A stretch of 64,000 nt of DNA from Paenibacillus foliorum (lineage in GTDB: Bacteria; Bacillota; Bacilli; Paenibacillales; NBRC-103111): the NCBI RefSeq assembly GCF_013141765.1, contig NZ_WHOD01000013.1, forward strand, positions 349,135-413,134, in the 5' to 3' direction. The notes beneath the pieces were generated by a model, which was given only the letters and a program-made list of their open reading frames with translations, made no database searches and was not told where the DNA came from. Both the position numbers and the translations under genes were made by a program. Shown in pieces: positions 18,058 to 27,472 of the stretch (position 1 is its first letter; each line of letters begins with the position of its first letter).

Positions 18058-19056
18058 TTGAAGAAGAAGCTGTTGGAAATTAAAGAGCTCAAAACGTATT
18101 TTTATTCTGATGAAGGTGTTGTTCCGGCAGTTGACGGGGTGGACATCACGATATATGAGGGCGAAACGGTTGGTATAGTCGGGGAGTCCGGCTGTGGCAA
18201 AAGTGTAACCTCTTTAACTACAATGCGGCTAACTCCTGGGAAAGTAGTCGGAGGGTCGATTGAGTTTAACGGTAAAGACATTTTATCTATTCCGGAAGCT
18301 AAGATGCGAGAAATTCGGGGCAATGAAATGGCCATGATCTTTCAGGAGCCGATGACTTCCTTAAATCCGGTGTTCACTATAGGGCAGCAGATCGGTGAAT
18401 CGGTGGAAATTCATTTAAACTACAGCAAGTCAAAAGCAAGGGCGCATGCGATAGAAATGCTCAAGCTAGTCGGCATTCCAAGACCGGAGCAAATTGTAGA
18501 TGAGTATCCGCATCAGCTTTCTGGCGGCATGAGGCAGCGTGTCATGATTGCTATGGCGATGTCCTGTCAACCCAAGCTGCTAATCGCTGATGAACCGACA
18601 ACGGCCTTGGATGTAACCATTCAGGCTCAGATTCTGGATTTGATGAGAAAATTAAGGGTGGAGCAAAATACGTCGATTATGATGATCACCCATGATTTAG
18701 GCGTTGTAGCTGAGATGTGTGACCGTGTTGTAGTTATGTATAGCGGGAAGGTTGTGGAAGAAGGGGATGTCATCACAATCTTTACCAATCCCAAGCATCC
18801 TTACACACAAGGCTTAATGAAATCGATCCCTACTTTGGATTCGCAAGAAAAAAGGCTGCATTCCATCAAAGGAAATGTGCCGATCCCAGGCAGCTTGCGC
18901 AAAGGCTGCTCGTTTGCCCCAAGATGCGAATTTGCTATGGACAAATGTCAGCAGGATGCACCGCAGCTGGAAGAAGTCGAAGCCGGACATTACAGCCGTT
19001 GCTGGCTTCATTCAATTCATCAGGGGGAGACCCGCAATGACAAAACCGCTAATTGA
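18058..19056 (+). CDS. Peptide ABC transporter ATPase (DppD/OppD type)
   Basis: 332 residues. Walker [10 protein letters not shown]-loop [12 protein letters not shown], signature LSGGMRQR, Walker [13 protein letters not shown] and the switch His in MMITHDLG are intact. The C-terminal oligopeptide/dipeptide domain has cysteines ([14 protein letters not shown]) that in the family can hold an iron-sulphur cluster. TTG start after GGGAGGG. The end overlaps the next ATPase by 20 bases. Confidence 0.93.
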   Translation: MKKKLLEIKELKTYFYSDEGVVPAVDGVDITIYEGETVGIVGESGCGKSVTSLTTMRLTPGKVVGGSIEFNGKDILSIPEAKMREIRGNEMAMIFQEPMTSLNPVFTIGQQIGESVEIHLNYSKSKARAHAIEMLKLVGIPRPEQIVDEYPHQLSGGMRQRVMIAMAMSCQPKLLIADEPTTALDVTIQAQILDLMRKLRVEQNTSIMMITHDLGVVAEMCDRVVVMYSGKVVEEGDVITIFTNPKHPYTQGLMKSIPTLDSQEKRLHSIKGNVPIPGSLRKGCSFAPRCEFAMDKCQQDAPQLEEVEAGHYSRCWLHSIHQGETRNDKTAN

Positions 19057-20002
19057 AGTAAAAAATCTAAAGAAATACTTCCCCATCAAAAAGGGGATTT
19101 TCAGTCAAACAGTAAATTATGTTAAAGCGGTGGATGGACTCGATTTTAACATTTATAGAGGAGAAACGCTTGGTTTAGTTGGAGAAAGTGGATGTGGTAA
19201 ATCCACGACCGGACGGACGCTACTTCAGCTGCTTGAGCCTACAGAGGGTGAAGTGCTCTATGAGGGGAAAAACCTCGTTGGCATGAATCCAACAGAACTA
19301 AGAAAGCTGCGTAGAGACTTGCAAATCATTTTTCAAGATCCATACGCATCTCTTGATCCACGTCTGACTGTTGGGGACATCATAGCGGAGCCGTTAAAAA
19401 TTCACCGCCTTGCCCATGGCAAAGAAGTGGACCGGCAGGTTGAAGAATTGCTAAATGTCGTTGGCTTAAGCAGTTATCATGCCAAACGGTATGCACATGA
19501 GTTCAGCGGTGGTCAGCGTCAGCGAATCGGGATTGCGCGCGCTTTGGCTTTGAAGCCTAAGCTGATTGTAGCCGATGAACCGGTATCTGCCTTGGATGTA
19601 TCCATTCAATCTCAGGTTATTAATTTGCTGCAAGATCTGCAGGAGCAGTTTCAACTAACCTATTTATTCATTGCCCATGATTTGAGCGTTGTTAAGCATA
19701 TCAGTGATCGGATAGGCGTGATGTATTTAGGCCGAATCGTCGAGCTTTCGGATAAGAATGAACTTTTCAATAATCCGAAGCATCCTTATACCAAAGCTTT
19801 ACTGTCCGCAGTGCCTGTTCCTAATCCTTTAATTAAAAAGGAAAGAATCGTACTGCAAGGAGATGTGCCTAGCCCAGCGAATCCGCCTTCTGGTTGTACA
19901 TTCCACCCGCGGTGCAGCGAATGCATGGCCATTTGCAAGACGGAGAAGCCTGCGTTAAAAGAAGTAGACGGTCAATTAGTTGCCTGTCATTTGTATAATT
20001 AA
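19037..20002 (+). CDS. Peptide ABC transporter ATPase (DppF/OppF type)
   Basis: 321 residues. The start [20 protein letters not shown] is typical of DppF/OppF. Walker [10 protein letters not shown], signature [15 protein letters not shown], Walker [12 protein letters not shown] and switch FIAHDLSV are complete. The C-terminus carries [17 protein letters not shown] 19037 follows AGGGGGAG inside the end of the preceding ATPase gene, so the two are translationally coupled. It forms the ATPase heterodimer with its neighbour. Confidence 0.93.
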   Translation: MTKPLIEVKNLKKYFPIKKGIFSQTVNYVKAVDGLDFNIYRGETLGLVGESGCGKSTTGRTLLQLLEPTEGEVLYEGKNLVGMNPTELRKLRRDLQIIFQDPYASLDPRLTVGDIIAEPLKIHRLAHGKEVDRQVEELLNVVGLSSYHAKRYAHEFSGGQRQRIGIARALALKPKLIVADEPVSALDVSIQSQVINLLQDLQEQFQLTYLFIAHDLSVVKHISDRIGVMYLGRIVELSDKNELFNNPKHPYTKALLSAVPVPNPLIKKERIVLQGDVPSPANPPSGCTFHPRCSECMAICKTEKPALKEVDGQLVACHLYN

Positions 20003-20030
20003 CAAGAATGATTTTTTGGAGGTAGTGCAT

Positions 20031-21218
20031 GTGAGTAAGTCAAAACATCAAATATATGCTTCAGTTGACAATCTTCGTGATTCGATAATCGATATCAATG
20101 ATTTCATTCATGATCATCCTGAATTAGGGAATAATGAGTTTCAAGCAGTAGAACTATTAACTCGTACCTTATCCGATCATCATTTCCATGTCGAGCAGGG
20201 CGTGGCGGATTTACCGACGGCCTTTATAGCGACTTATACCCATAATGGAGGCGGACCGCGAATTGGTTTGCTCTGTGAATACGATGCTTTGCCAGGATTA
20301 GGCCATGGATGCGGGCATAACCTGCAAGCCTCTTCTATTGTAGGAGCAGCGATTGCACTCTCGCAAAATTTGGGAGATTTGCCTGCTACGATCCTCGTAT
20401 ACGGGACTCCGGCAGAAGAAACGACTAGCGGCAAATTGCCTATGATCCGAGCGGGTTTGTTTGACGACCTGGATGTTGCCTTAATGATGCATGGGGGCGA
20501 CCGCACAACGGTGGACGGCAAATCGCTTGCGATGAACTTAATCGATTTCGTTTTTGAAGGCAAGGCTGCGCATGCAGCAGTAGCCCCGGAGAAAGGGATT
20601 AGCGCTCTGGACGGTATTCTTATGACCTTTAACGCTATTGAATACTTGCGTGAGCATGTTCGTCCTGACGTGAAAATGCATGGCGTGATCACGAACGGTG
20701 GAGTTGCTGCCAATATCGTCCCTGATCTGGCTGTAGCCCAGTTTTATGTACGGGCCGCTGACCGCCCGTATTTGGATACGGTGTTGGAGCGGGTGTACAA
20801 TGCAGCACGTGGTGCAGCTCTATCGACCGGCAGCAAGCTAACAATTAACCAAGTGAAAAAGTGCGAGAACAAAGTCAATGTCGATAAGTTGAACCAACTC
20901 TTGTTGAAAAATGCGGAAGAGGCCGGTATTAAAGAAATATCTCCTCCGCGTTCAAGTACAGGCTCCACTGATTTCGGCAATGTAACCTATCTTGTTCCCG
21001 GTGCTTGTCTTCGTGTCGCTTTTGTTCCATTCGGCACCTCCAGCCATTCCACGGAATGGGTAGAAGCTGGAATAAGTGAGGCAGGTCATAATGCTGTAAT
21101 ATCAGCGGCCAAATCTATTGCCGGCACTGCTTATGATTTAATCGAGAATCCTAGCCTGCTTCAAGAAGTTAAGGAAGAGTTTCATAATGCTAAGGAAGCT
21201 TTTCTCAAGAACCTGTAA
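20031..21218 (+). CDS. M20-family amidohydrolase (AbgB/N-acyl-amino-acid hydrolase type)
   Basis: About 395 residues, last gene of the peptide operon. It shows the M20D pattern: HDHPELGNNEFQAVELL near the N-terminus, LCEYDALPGLGHGCGHNL with metal-binding Cys/His, GTPAEETTSGK with catalytic Glu and MMHGGDRT. The lid segment (FEGKAAHAAVAPEKGISALD) and the final SHSTEW complete the family. Relatives release amino acids from N-acylated or p-aminobenzoyl compounds, so the operon may feed on modified peptides. GTG 20031 has the best spacing from GGAGGT at 20018-20023. Confidence 0.85.
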   Translation: MSKSKHQIYASVDNLRDSIIDINDFIHDHPELGNNEFQAVELLTRTLSDHHFHVEQGVADLPTAFIATYTHNGGGPRIGLLCEYDALPGLGHGCGHNLQASSIVGAAIALSQNLGDLPATILVYGTPAEETTSGKLPMIRAGLFDDLDVALMMHGGDRTTVDGKSLAMNLIDFVFEGKAAHAAVAPEKGISALDGILMTFNAIEYLREHVRPDVKMHGVITNGGVAANIVPDLAVAQFYVRAADRPYLDTVLERVYNAARGAALSTGSKLTINQVKKCENKVNVDKLNQLLLKNAEEAGIKEISPPRSSTGSTDFGNVTYLVPGACLRVAFVPFGTSSHSTEWVEAGISEAGHNAVISAAKSIAGTAYDLIENPSLLQEVKEEFHNAKEAFLKNL

Positions 21219-21225
21219 TCATGGA

Positions 21226-21263
21226 AAAAGACTGAAGAATTTTATTATTCTTCAGTCTTTTTT
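21226..21263. terminator. Terminator of the peptide operon
   Basis: Perfect 14-base arms AAAAGACTGAAGAA and TTCTTCAGTCTTTT with further T residues. The left arm also starts with A residues, so it can end the convergent LysR transcript. Confidence 0.9.
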
Positions 21264-21358
21264 AATATATAAGTTTTGGTATAAGCACGTACAGTGTACC
21301 CATTAGTTGTTGCTGCTGCTGATAACCGTTTCTCAGTGTTCCTTTAAATGGATAGGGG

Positions 21359-22276
21359 CTAAATCGGTTGGAGGAACGTGTGCAGGTTTAACGATTTAAT
21401 ATGATTCACAAATTCATTCACCAAATGTAACTCCAATGAGGATTCTTTGTATATAAGCCATGTTTTTCTTACCAAGGGCTGCCCATTCTGAAATATCATC
21501 GGGTATTTATAGAAGGAATCCTCTGCATTCAAGCAGATTTGGGGAACAATAGAATAACCTAGTCCGTGCTTCACCAGCTGTTTGCATGTTTCATAATTGT
21601 TCACGTTCATTGTAATCAGCGGTGGAATGTTAAACCGATCCTTCCACCATCCGTCGATTACTTCCATGAGAAAGGTATCAGGCTTATAGCCGAATTTGTT
21701 CAGAGGGAGTACACTGGAGCGGTAATTAATTCGATGCAGTACAGGTAAATGATCCAGCTCGATTTCTTTTTTTGAAATAATATAAAAAGGATCTTCACTG
21801 ATCAAATATTTTTGATCGATCCAGTTGAATTCTCCTCTTACTATTCCGACATGAACACTGCCGTTTTCCAATGCTTGAAAGATCTCTTGATTTGTAGTGG
21901 TGTTAAGAACGATTTGTATTTTCGGATGCTGCTCCAGAAACTGTTGTAGGATCGGCGCTAGCTTATATTGCGTAAAGTGGCCGGATGCTCCAAGTCTCAG
22001 CGTTCCCTGAATTTCGCTTTTTAAATTGATAATTAATTCTTTAAACCGCTGCTCTTCCTGCAATGATTTCCTGGCATAGTCGACAAGCTGCTTTCCTTCA
22101 GAGGTGAATTTGATATTCTTTCCTGACTTTTGAACAATTTGCAATTGAAATTGCTTCTCCAGCTGTCTGATTCTATAGGTTAAGGCAGGTTGAGTTATGT
22201 AGAGGCGTTCCGCTGCCTTGGATAAATTCTGTTCTTCAAATATAATGAGCAGCACTTTACAGTCTTTTTCATCCAT
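21359..22276 (-). CDS. LysR-family transcriptional regulator
   Basis: 305 residues. The N-terminal winged helix is clear: LSKAAERLYITQPALTYRIRQLE, followed by the linker helix and a two-lobed effector domain (TLRLGASGHFTQYKLAPIL, HVGIVRGEF, VKHGLGYSIVPQ). It is convergent with the peptide operon, at whose promoter nested palindromes occur, so it is a plausible regulator of that operon with a peptide or amino acid as effector. A TATAAT on the minus strand (plus 22341-22346) could be its -10. Confidence 0.88.
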   Translation of the reverse strand: MDEKDCKVLLIIFEEQNLSKAAERLYITQPALTYRIRQLEKQFQLQIVQKSGKNIKFTSEGKQLVDYARKSLQEEQRFKELIINLKSEIQGTLRLGASGHFTQYKLAPILQQFLEQHPKIQIVLNTTTNQEIFQALENGSVHVGIVRGEFNWIDQKYLISEDPFYIISKKEIELDHLPVLHRINYRSSVLPLNKFGYKPDTFLMEVIDGWWKDRFNIPPLITMNVNNYETCKQLVKHGLGYSIVPQICLNAEDSFYKYPMIFQNGQPLVRKTWLIYKESSLELHLVNEFVNHIKSLNLHTFLQPI

Positions 22277-22763
22277 ATTGTTGCGATCCCTCTAATTCAT
22301 TGGTCTGATTGTAGCCCGGAAGCTTGAACGTATTAGTATTATTATACTGTTGTTTTTAAAGCTTTCATACAAAATATTAACATCAAAAAGGCATTCAACA
22401 TGAATAAAACAACACCTTTACTTAGGAGGCTGCAGTTTTACCATATATATTGAAACTCCATGAAGTATGCTTCCTGATTAAAAAGCAAAATATAAGAAAG
22501 TGGAAAACAAAAATATTGATAATTTTAGACAAATTTTTGAACAAACGGCTTGTTGCAAGCGGCATTTGGGTATACAATAGAGTCTCAAAGTATTACTCGT
22601 TCGCAGCAGCTTAGTTAGGACAAACTCTAATATCTATGTGAAGAATTTCACGAAGGCCAAATATAATAAATGATAGTTTATTTATATTTTATACAGATAG
22701 GGACTGTCAATTTTACGCTGCGAGCTGGTACAAAGCACATGAATTAAGGAGGAGAATGTAGAA
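22277..22763. other. Intergenic control region between LysR and yjlC-ndh
   Basis: About 490 bases without a gene. The left part holds the LysR promoter area. The right part holds two candidate promoters for yjlC-ndh: TTGTTG-N17-TACAAT (22550-22578), and a second with perfect TATAAT at 22662-22667 overlapped by a Rex box. No stable riboswitch-like structure was recognised. Confidence 0.6.
22636..22667 (+). promoter_or_regulatory. Rex operator overlapping a promoter of yjlC-ndh
   Basis: ATGTGAA-GAAT-TTCACGA (22636-22653) matches the Rex consensus TTGTGAA-N4-TTCACAA at 12 of 14 defined positions. It covers the -35 region of a perfect TATAAT at 22662-22667. Rex senses the NADH/NAD ratio and represses the same yjlC-ndh operon in Bacillus subtilis. 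Confidence 0.75.
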
Positions 22764-23201
22764 ATGTCACAAACAACTGCTCAGAGATCTGTTGAAGAAG
22801 CTTCCGCGGTACAAGGAGTCATGAAGCCAGATGTGTTGGATCAATTGTTAAAACCAGAGGTGCAGGAAGCGTTGACTGTGTTGGTTGATCAACTTCCAAA
22901 GCTTGCTGAAATGATGGCTCTGCTTACAAAGACGTATGATTTGGCACAAAAGGTAGCAACAGACCGAGTGCTTATTCAGGATATGGTAGGCGGCATCCAA
23001 GAAGTGGTGAAGCCTATTGAGGAAAAAGTTAGAGGTTATGCGTCTGCAGCTATAGAAGCCAATGACCGCGCGGAGCAAAGCGAAGCAACGATTGGTTTAT
23101 TTGGCATGATGAAGCTGTTAAAGGATCCAGAATTGCAACGGATGCTTCGTTTTAGCCAAGCGTACCTGGATATTTTGGGCGAGAGAAAGAAACAAGACTA
23201 A
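22764..23201 (+). CDS. yjlC: DUF1641 protein YjlC
   Basis: 145 residues, DUF1641-type, matching the partner gene that precedes ndh in bacilli. Repeated short amphipathic helices (VLDQLLKPEVQEALTVLVDQ, LPKLAEMMALLTKTYDLAQ) and a final GLFGMMKLLKDPELQRMLRF are visible. No catalytic motif is seen; an accessory role in respiratory NADH oxidation is inferred from the conserved pairing. The ribosome site is AAGGAGGAG. The gene to its right starts 30 bases later, so the two form one operon under the Rex box. Confidence 0.88.
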   Translation: MSQTTAQRSVEEASAVQGVMKPDVLDQLLKPEVQEALTVLVDQLPKLAEMMALLTKTYDLAQKVATDRVLIQDMVGGIQEVVKPIEEKVRGYASAAIEANDRAEQSEATIGLFGMMKLLKDPELQRMLRFSQAYLDILGERKKQD

Positions 23202-23230
23202 ACTAACCTGTTAAAGGACGGAGGATAAAC

Positions 23231-24409
23231 GTGAGTAAACAAATTTTAATATTAGGTGGCGGCTATGGCGGCTTGTTAAGTGCTCTTTCCGCTCGTGCAA
23301 ACTTAACTGTAGAAGAAGCAACGATTACAGTAATTAACCGCGTTGGATCGCACCAGATTATTACTGAGCTGCACCGTCTTGCTGCTGGTAATGTTGACGA
23401 GAAGGCAGTTGCTCTGCCACTAGAAAAATTGTTAAAAGGCAAAAATATCGATTTGAAAGTCGGTACTGTTGAGAATATTGATGTTGAAGGTCACAAAGTG
23501 TTGCTGGCAGACGGCAGAACGTTTGGTTATGATACATTGGTTCTAGCTCTGGGTAGTGAAACTAATTATTTTGGCATTCCTGGTCTTCAAGAGAATAGCT
23601 TTACTCTGAAATCCGTAATTGATGCGAATCGGATTTACAAGCATGTAGAAGAAAGAATCAGCCAATACAGCAAAACAAAAAATAAAGCAGACGCTACATT
23701 CGTTATCGGTGGCGGTGGCCTGACAGGCGTTGAGCTTGTTGGTGAGCTTGCTGATGAGCTTCCAGCTATTTGCCGTAAGAATGGTGTGGATTTTGCTGAT
23801 GTATCTCTTTATTTAGTAGAAGCAATGCCAAGCATCCTGCCGATTTTCTCAGCTGACTTGATTGAGCGCGCGACTACAAGCTTAGAGAAACGCGGCGTAG
23901 AGTTCTTGACTGGTTTGGCCATTACTGAAGTAAACGGTCCAACAGTAAGCCTTAAGGACGGCAGAACGATTGACACTAGTACATTGGTTTGGACGGGTGG
24001 CGTACAAGGAAGCACGCTTGTTGCTAACTGCGGCATTGAAGTTAATAGAGGACGTGCAACGGTTAACGAGTTCATGCAATCCGTTTCCCACCCTGATGTA
24101 TTCCTTGCTGGTGACTGTGCAGTCGTATTCGGAGCTGAAGGCCGCCCTTACCCTCCTACTGCACAACTTGCATGGCAGATGGGTGAGCTTACTGGAGCCA
24201 ACATCGCAGCTAACTACAAAGGCAGCCAAATGGAAGGCTTTAATCCGGTATTCTCGGGAACCTTGGCTAGCTTAGGCCGTAAAGATGGCATTGGTTCTGT
24301 CGGTGGAAGTGGTATCGAGTTGAAAGGTATGCCTGCTTCTTTGATGAAAAAAGCAAGTAATGCGCGCTACCTAAGCCATATTAATGGTTTGTTTGCTCTT
24401 GCTTACTAA
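23231..24409 (+). CDS. ndh: Type II NADH:quinone oxidoreductase
   Basis: 392 residues, single-subunit non-pumping NADH dehydrogenase at the inner face of the membrane, passing electrons from NADH to menaquinone via FAD. The FAD-binding GxGxxG is ILILGGGYGGLLSAL, the NADH-binding one is FVIGGGGLTGVELVGELAD, and the second FAD motif is VFLAGDCAVV. PPTAQLAWQMGE is the quinone-site signature of Ndh. GTG start after GGACGGAGG. The C-terminus is close to the usual length. Expression should rise when NADH accumulates because of the upstream Rex site. Confidence 0.93.
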   Translation: MSKQILILGGGYGGLLSALSARANLTVEEATITVINRVGSHQIITELHRLAAGNVDEKAVALPLEKLLKGKNIDLKVGTVENIDVEGHKVLLADGRTFGYDTLVLALGSETNYFGIPGLQENSFTLKSVIDANRIYKHVEERISQYSKTKNKADATFVIGGGGLTGVELVGELADELPAICRKNGVDFADVSLYLVEAMPSILPIFSADLIERATTSLEKRGVEFLTGLAITEVNGPTVSLKDGRTIDTSTLVWTGGVQGSTLVANCGIEVNRGRATVNEFMQSVSHPDVFLAGDCAVVFGAEGRPYPPTAQLAWQMGELTGANIAANYKGSQMEGFNPVFSGTLASLGRKDGIGSVGGSGIELKGMPASLMKKASNARYLSHINGLFALAY

Positions 24410-24439
24410 TATTGATTAGTAAATCTTGGCTTTTATGAT

Positions 24440-24484
24440 AAAACGGCGTTAATCTCCCGATAAGAGATCAGCGCCGTTTTTTTG
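24440..24484 (+). terminator. Terminator of yjlC-ndh
   Basis: Arms AAAACGGCG and CGCCGTTTT with an inner ATCTC/GAGAT pairing, then TTTTTTT. Confidence 0.9.
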
Positions 24485-24501
24485 TTGTTCAACTTTTAGG
24501 A

Positions 24502-24532
24502 TTGACTCTCCCGTTACGTTATACTTTATAGT
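24502..24532 (+). promoter_or_regulatory. MerR-type promoter with 19-base spacer
   Basis: TTGACT and TATAGT are separated by exactly 19 bases, the over-long spacing that MerR-family activators correct by twisting DNA. It lies directly upstream of the MerR/TipA gene, which points to autoregulation. Confidence 0.6.
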
Positions 24533-24561
24533 GAGTATTGAAAGGAGGTCGAGCTTGTATA

Positions 24562-25302
24562 ATGAAAGTGAAAGAGGTTGCTGATTTAGTAGGTGTTAGT
24601 GTGCGTACCTTGCATCATTATGATGATATTGGATTATTAGTCCCAGAGGAGACAACAGATTCAGGTTATCGGCTTTACTCGGATGATAGTCTCGAAATTT
24701 TACAACAAATCTTATTTTTTAGAGAACTTGGCTTTCCTTTAAAAAAGATCAAAGAAATCATCAACAGCCCTTCATTCGATCGAAAAGAGGCGCTGGAGCT
24801 TCATCACAGGATGCTGCTTGAGAAACGCAGTCAGCTCGATACCATGATTGGAACCATTGAAAAGACCATACAACATATTAAAGGAGAGATTCGAATGACG
24901 AACAAAGAAAAATTCGAAGGATTTGATTTTAGCCATAATCCCTATGAGCAGGAAGCACGTGAACAATGGGGAGATGAAGCTGTCGACAAGGCGAACCACA
25001 AAGTGGGGAATCTATCTAAAGCTGAACAAAAAGCTATACCTGAAACAATGAATGCAATCTACAAAAAACTTGCTCCCCTTCGCAATGGTTTGCCTGATTC
25101 CGTAGAGTCACAAGCAGCAATAGAAGAATGGTATGTTCTGTTAAACCAAATGGGCAGCTACTCACTGGATGCATTCAGGGGTTTAGGTCAATTGTATGTT
25201 GATGATGAACGTTTTACCCAAAACATCGACGCTTTTGGTGAGGGATTAGCGAAATTTATGCGAGATGCAATGGCCGTGTATGCGGATAAAAATCAAAAGT
25301 AA
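24562..25302 (+). CDS. MerR-family regulator with TipAS effector domain
   Basis: 246 residues. The N-terminal MerR winged helix (VKEVADLVGVSVRTLHHYDD, then GLLVPEETTDSGYRLYSDD) is followed by a dimerisation coiled coil (about 80-115) and a TipAS domain (about 125-245) with NPYEQEAREQWGD and the end AMAVYADK. Relatives Mta, SkgA and TipA bind drugs or peptides and activate efflux genes and themselves. ATG 24562 is used although the AAAGGAGG ribosome site is 13 bases away; an in-frame TTG at 24538 lies upstream of it. No efflux pump adjoins, so the target is unknown. Confidence 0.88.
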   Translation: MKVKEVADLVGVSVRTLHHYDDIGLLVPEETTDSGYRLYSDDSLEILQQILFFRELGFPLKKIKEIINSPSFDRKEALELHHRMLLEKRSQLDTMIGTIEKTIQHIKGEIRMTNKEKFEGFDFSHNPYEQEAREQWGDEAVDKANHKVGNLSKAEQKAIPETMNAIYKKLAPLRNGLPDSVESQAAIEEWYVLLNQMGSYSLDAFRGLGQLYVDDERFTQNIDAFGEGLAKFMRDAMAVYADKNQK

Positions 25303-25349
25303 TGGGGGCTTAATTTGTGTTAGAGACCTAGAGCCCCCAATAAACCAGT

Positions 25350-25394
25350 AAGCTAAGTCAACTCAACGAAGGTTGTGTCGACTTAGCTTATTTT
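25350..25394. terminator. Terminator between convergent MerR and YiaAB genes
   Basis: Arms AAGCTAAGTC and GACTTAGCTT, 20-base loop, flanked by ATTTT on the right. Confidence 0.75.
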
Positions 25395-25401
25395 GTGTCG
25401 G

Positions 25402-25872
25402 TTAAGCAGGCTCTGTCTCTGCCTCAGGATGGTTTATTTTATCCTCTTCATTGTCACGGATTGTTTTTTGCAATACCAAACATGAGACTATCAAGAATGC
25501 TGCTCCGATGGCGTAATAGCCTTTGACATACAGAGGCTCCTCCAGATTGTACAGCCCCACATATTCGAACAGAATGGCTAGAATGAAGCCACCCCAAGCC
25601 ATGAAGGTAAACGCGGGCGTGTTTCTCATACGATGGTTGTAATCATGTTCTCTAATGAAATGATCTTCGTCATTGTCGCGGATCACCTTCTGCAGTACGA
25701 AAGCACTGATAATGATCAATACCCCGCACACGGCATAGTAACCTTTTACAGATAAAATCTGATCCAGTGTCCAAATCCCAATAAAGTAGAACATCGCGGC
25801 AATGGTGAAGGCACCCCAAGCCATGAATGTATAAGCGGGTGTATTTCTTCTTTTATAGAAGTTCTTTTTCAT
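25402..25872 (-). CDS. Duplicated YiaAB two-helix membrane protein
   Basis: 156 residues made of two tandem copies of the YiaA/B domain. The first runs about residues 8-70 (NTPAYTFMAWGAFTIAAMFY, then VIRDNDEDH) and the second about 82-145 (NTPAFTFMAWGGFILAILFE, then TIRDNEEDK). Each copy has two membrane helices, giving four in all. Function unknown; family members are small inner-membrane proteins. The minus-strand ribosome site is AAAAGGAG ahead of ATG. Confidence 0.88.
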   Translation of the reverse strand: MKKNFYKRRNTPAYTFMAWGAFTIAAMFYFIGIWTLDQILSVKGYYAVCGVLIIISAFVLQKVIRDNDEDHFIREHDYNHRMRNTPAFTFMAWGGFILAILFEYVGLYNLEEPLYVKGYYAIGAAFLIVSCLVLQKTIRDNEEDKINHPEAETEPA

Positions 25873-26197
25873 ATCACTTGCACTCCTTTTGGGTTGTGGA
25901 AAATATTTCTTGATTTCATATTACGTGTCTTGGAGTGTTTTCAGAAGTACTATCTTTTTCTAGTACCGCCGTGGTGAATATTAGGAAGGGTCTTGACTCT
26001 TTATCGAAATTACATGATAGCTGGAGTCGTGGGTTCAATGAGAAGGGATTTAAGGATGAAGAAGTCCTATGTGAAGTAATGAAGCCATTGAGGTGTACAA
26101 CGCGCACTGATTGAGTATCAGTGCACGTTAGCAGCAGCTTTTATCGGTCTACTTGATAGAGGATGATCGATTTTCTGTATCTATTGATGGAGCTTTA
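25873..26197. other. Intergenic stretch, no supported gene
   Basis: About 325 bases. A plus-strand frame of about 44 codons from GTG near 25970 to TGA near 26114 is open but has no ribosome site and no recognisable product; it may be the tail of a lost gene. A small hairpin ACTGAT/ATCAGT lies near 26106-26122. Confidence 0.45.
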
Positions 26198-27472
26198 TTA
26201 CATAAACAATCGTTCTATAAGCCAAAATCCGCCTAGCAGTGAAATTGCTATTGATCCGTAGGTCACTGATTGACGTGAAAAGTGTACTTGATGAAGCATC
26301 TTAAGCAGTGGGAATAGCAGCAGTACGAGTAGCAGCTGAACGACTTCAATTCCAACATTAAAGCTGATCAAGGAAAAAGCGAGGTTGCTTTTTGGAAGCT
26401 CCATCTCCTGAAGCACGGTTGCAAAGCCTAAACCGTGAATCAAGCCGAATATGAATGTTAAAATCCAGCGATAACGGACATCTTTACGGAAAATGTTCTC
26501 GACGGCTACATAGCATATACTCAACGCGATTACCGATTCGACCAGCCGTGAAGGCAGGCTGACCCATCCAAGTACGGCGAGAGTTAAGGTAATGCTATGC
26601 GCTACGGTAAATGCGCTTATGATAGCTGCATATTGCTTAAACGTTTGTTTTCGTAGCAGCAATGCGAACAGAAATAGCAGATGGTCGTAGCCAGTCAGAA
26701 TATGATGCATACCGAGAAAGAAAAATGAGAACCTTCCGGAGTTCGTATCTGTTGACTGTGAAGCGGGTTGGGAGGGGGAGGGACTTTCCTCCAGCGATGC
26801 TCCAGGCGCTTTAGGAGCTGTGCTTGAAGGGCTCGTTGGTGTGCTTTGACCTCCATTTCCTGTAGGATCAGCCTGTTGTTGCACTTGTTGTTCTGTCAGA
26901 AGGATGGTCCACGTACGGTTTTTCCCTTGGAGAACCGCTTGACTCACCTCGCTGCCATGCTTTGAAGTAATAAGATTTACATAGTTGGTTCCCCCAGTAG
27001 ATTGAGTATAAAGCCCGTCATTTAGACTGATAGTCTGACCGTGTGTAAACGCCGGAAAATGGAACGTCCAGGTCACGACATCCTTGTCCCCTTTTTTTCC
27101 AAGCGTAAGGCTCTCCAAATTGCCTTCCTGTTGTTTTTGATTCATTTCTACTATTACACAATCATCAATCCACTCTTCCAGTCGCCTATGCAGGGCTTCC
27201 AGCTCTTTTTCATTCAACACTCCATTATTGTCGGTATCCCCTCCCATGCTTTCGATAACGGAGAGCACATCCAGGGAAAATGTCATTTTCGTTTCACTAG
27301 GGTTAAATTCGATTTGAGTAAAGGAGGCACTAAGGGCGTGAGCTGAGACATTAGGGTTCATGAAGAAGGAAGAAAGAAAGAGAAAGACGGCCAGTAAGGA
27401 CATCCATTGTAAGGTCAGATGTTGGTAAGAACGTGGTCTCTTATTTTTTGACAAAATGGGTAGGTACTTCAT
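26198..27472 (-). CDS. HupE/UreJ-like membrane protein with EF-hand-like motif
   Basis: 424 residues. A signal helix (about 22-45) precedes an extracytoplasmic domain with an EF-hand-like calcium loop DTDNNGVLNEKELE, then a Pro/Ser/Thr-rich linker (about 200-245). The C-terminal half is a HupE/UreJ_2 domain of about six helices with the family's GMHHILTGYDHLLFLFALLL, VAHSITL and FGLIHGLGFA. HupE proteins are linked to nickel or other metal transport, but this long form is not characterised. The SD is AGGAGGAG on the minus strand. Confidence 0.82.
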   Translation of the reverse strand: MKYLPILSKNKRPRSYQHLTLQWMSLLAVFLFLSSFFMNPNVSAHALSASFTQIEFNPSETKMTFSLDVLSVIESMGGDTDNNGVLNEKELEALHRRLEEWIDDCVIVEMNQKQQEGNLESLTLGKKGDKDVVTWTFHFPAFTHGQTISLNDGLYTQSTGGTNYVNLITSKHGSEVSQAVLQGKNRTWTILLTEQQVQQQADPTGNGGQSTPTSPSSTAPKAPGASLEESPSPSQPASQSTDTNSGRFSFFFLGMHHILTGYDHLLFLFALLLRKQTFKQYAAIISAFTVAHSITLTLAVLGWVSLPSRLVESVIALSICYVAVENIFRKDVRYRWILTFIFGLIHGLGFATVLQEMELPKSNLAFSLISFNVGIEVVQLLLVLLLFPLLKMLHQVHFSRQSVTYGSIAISLLGGFWLIERLFM

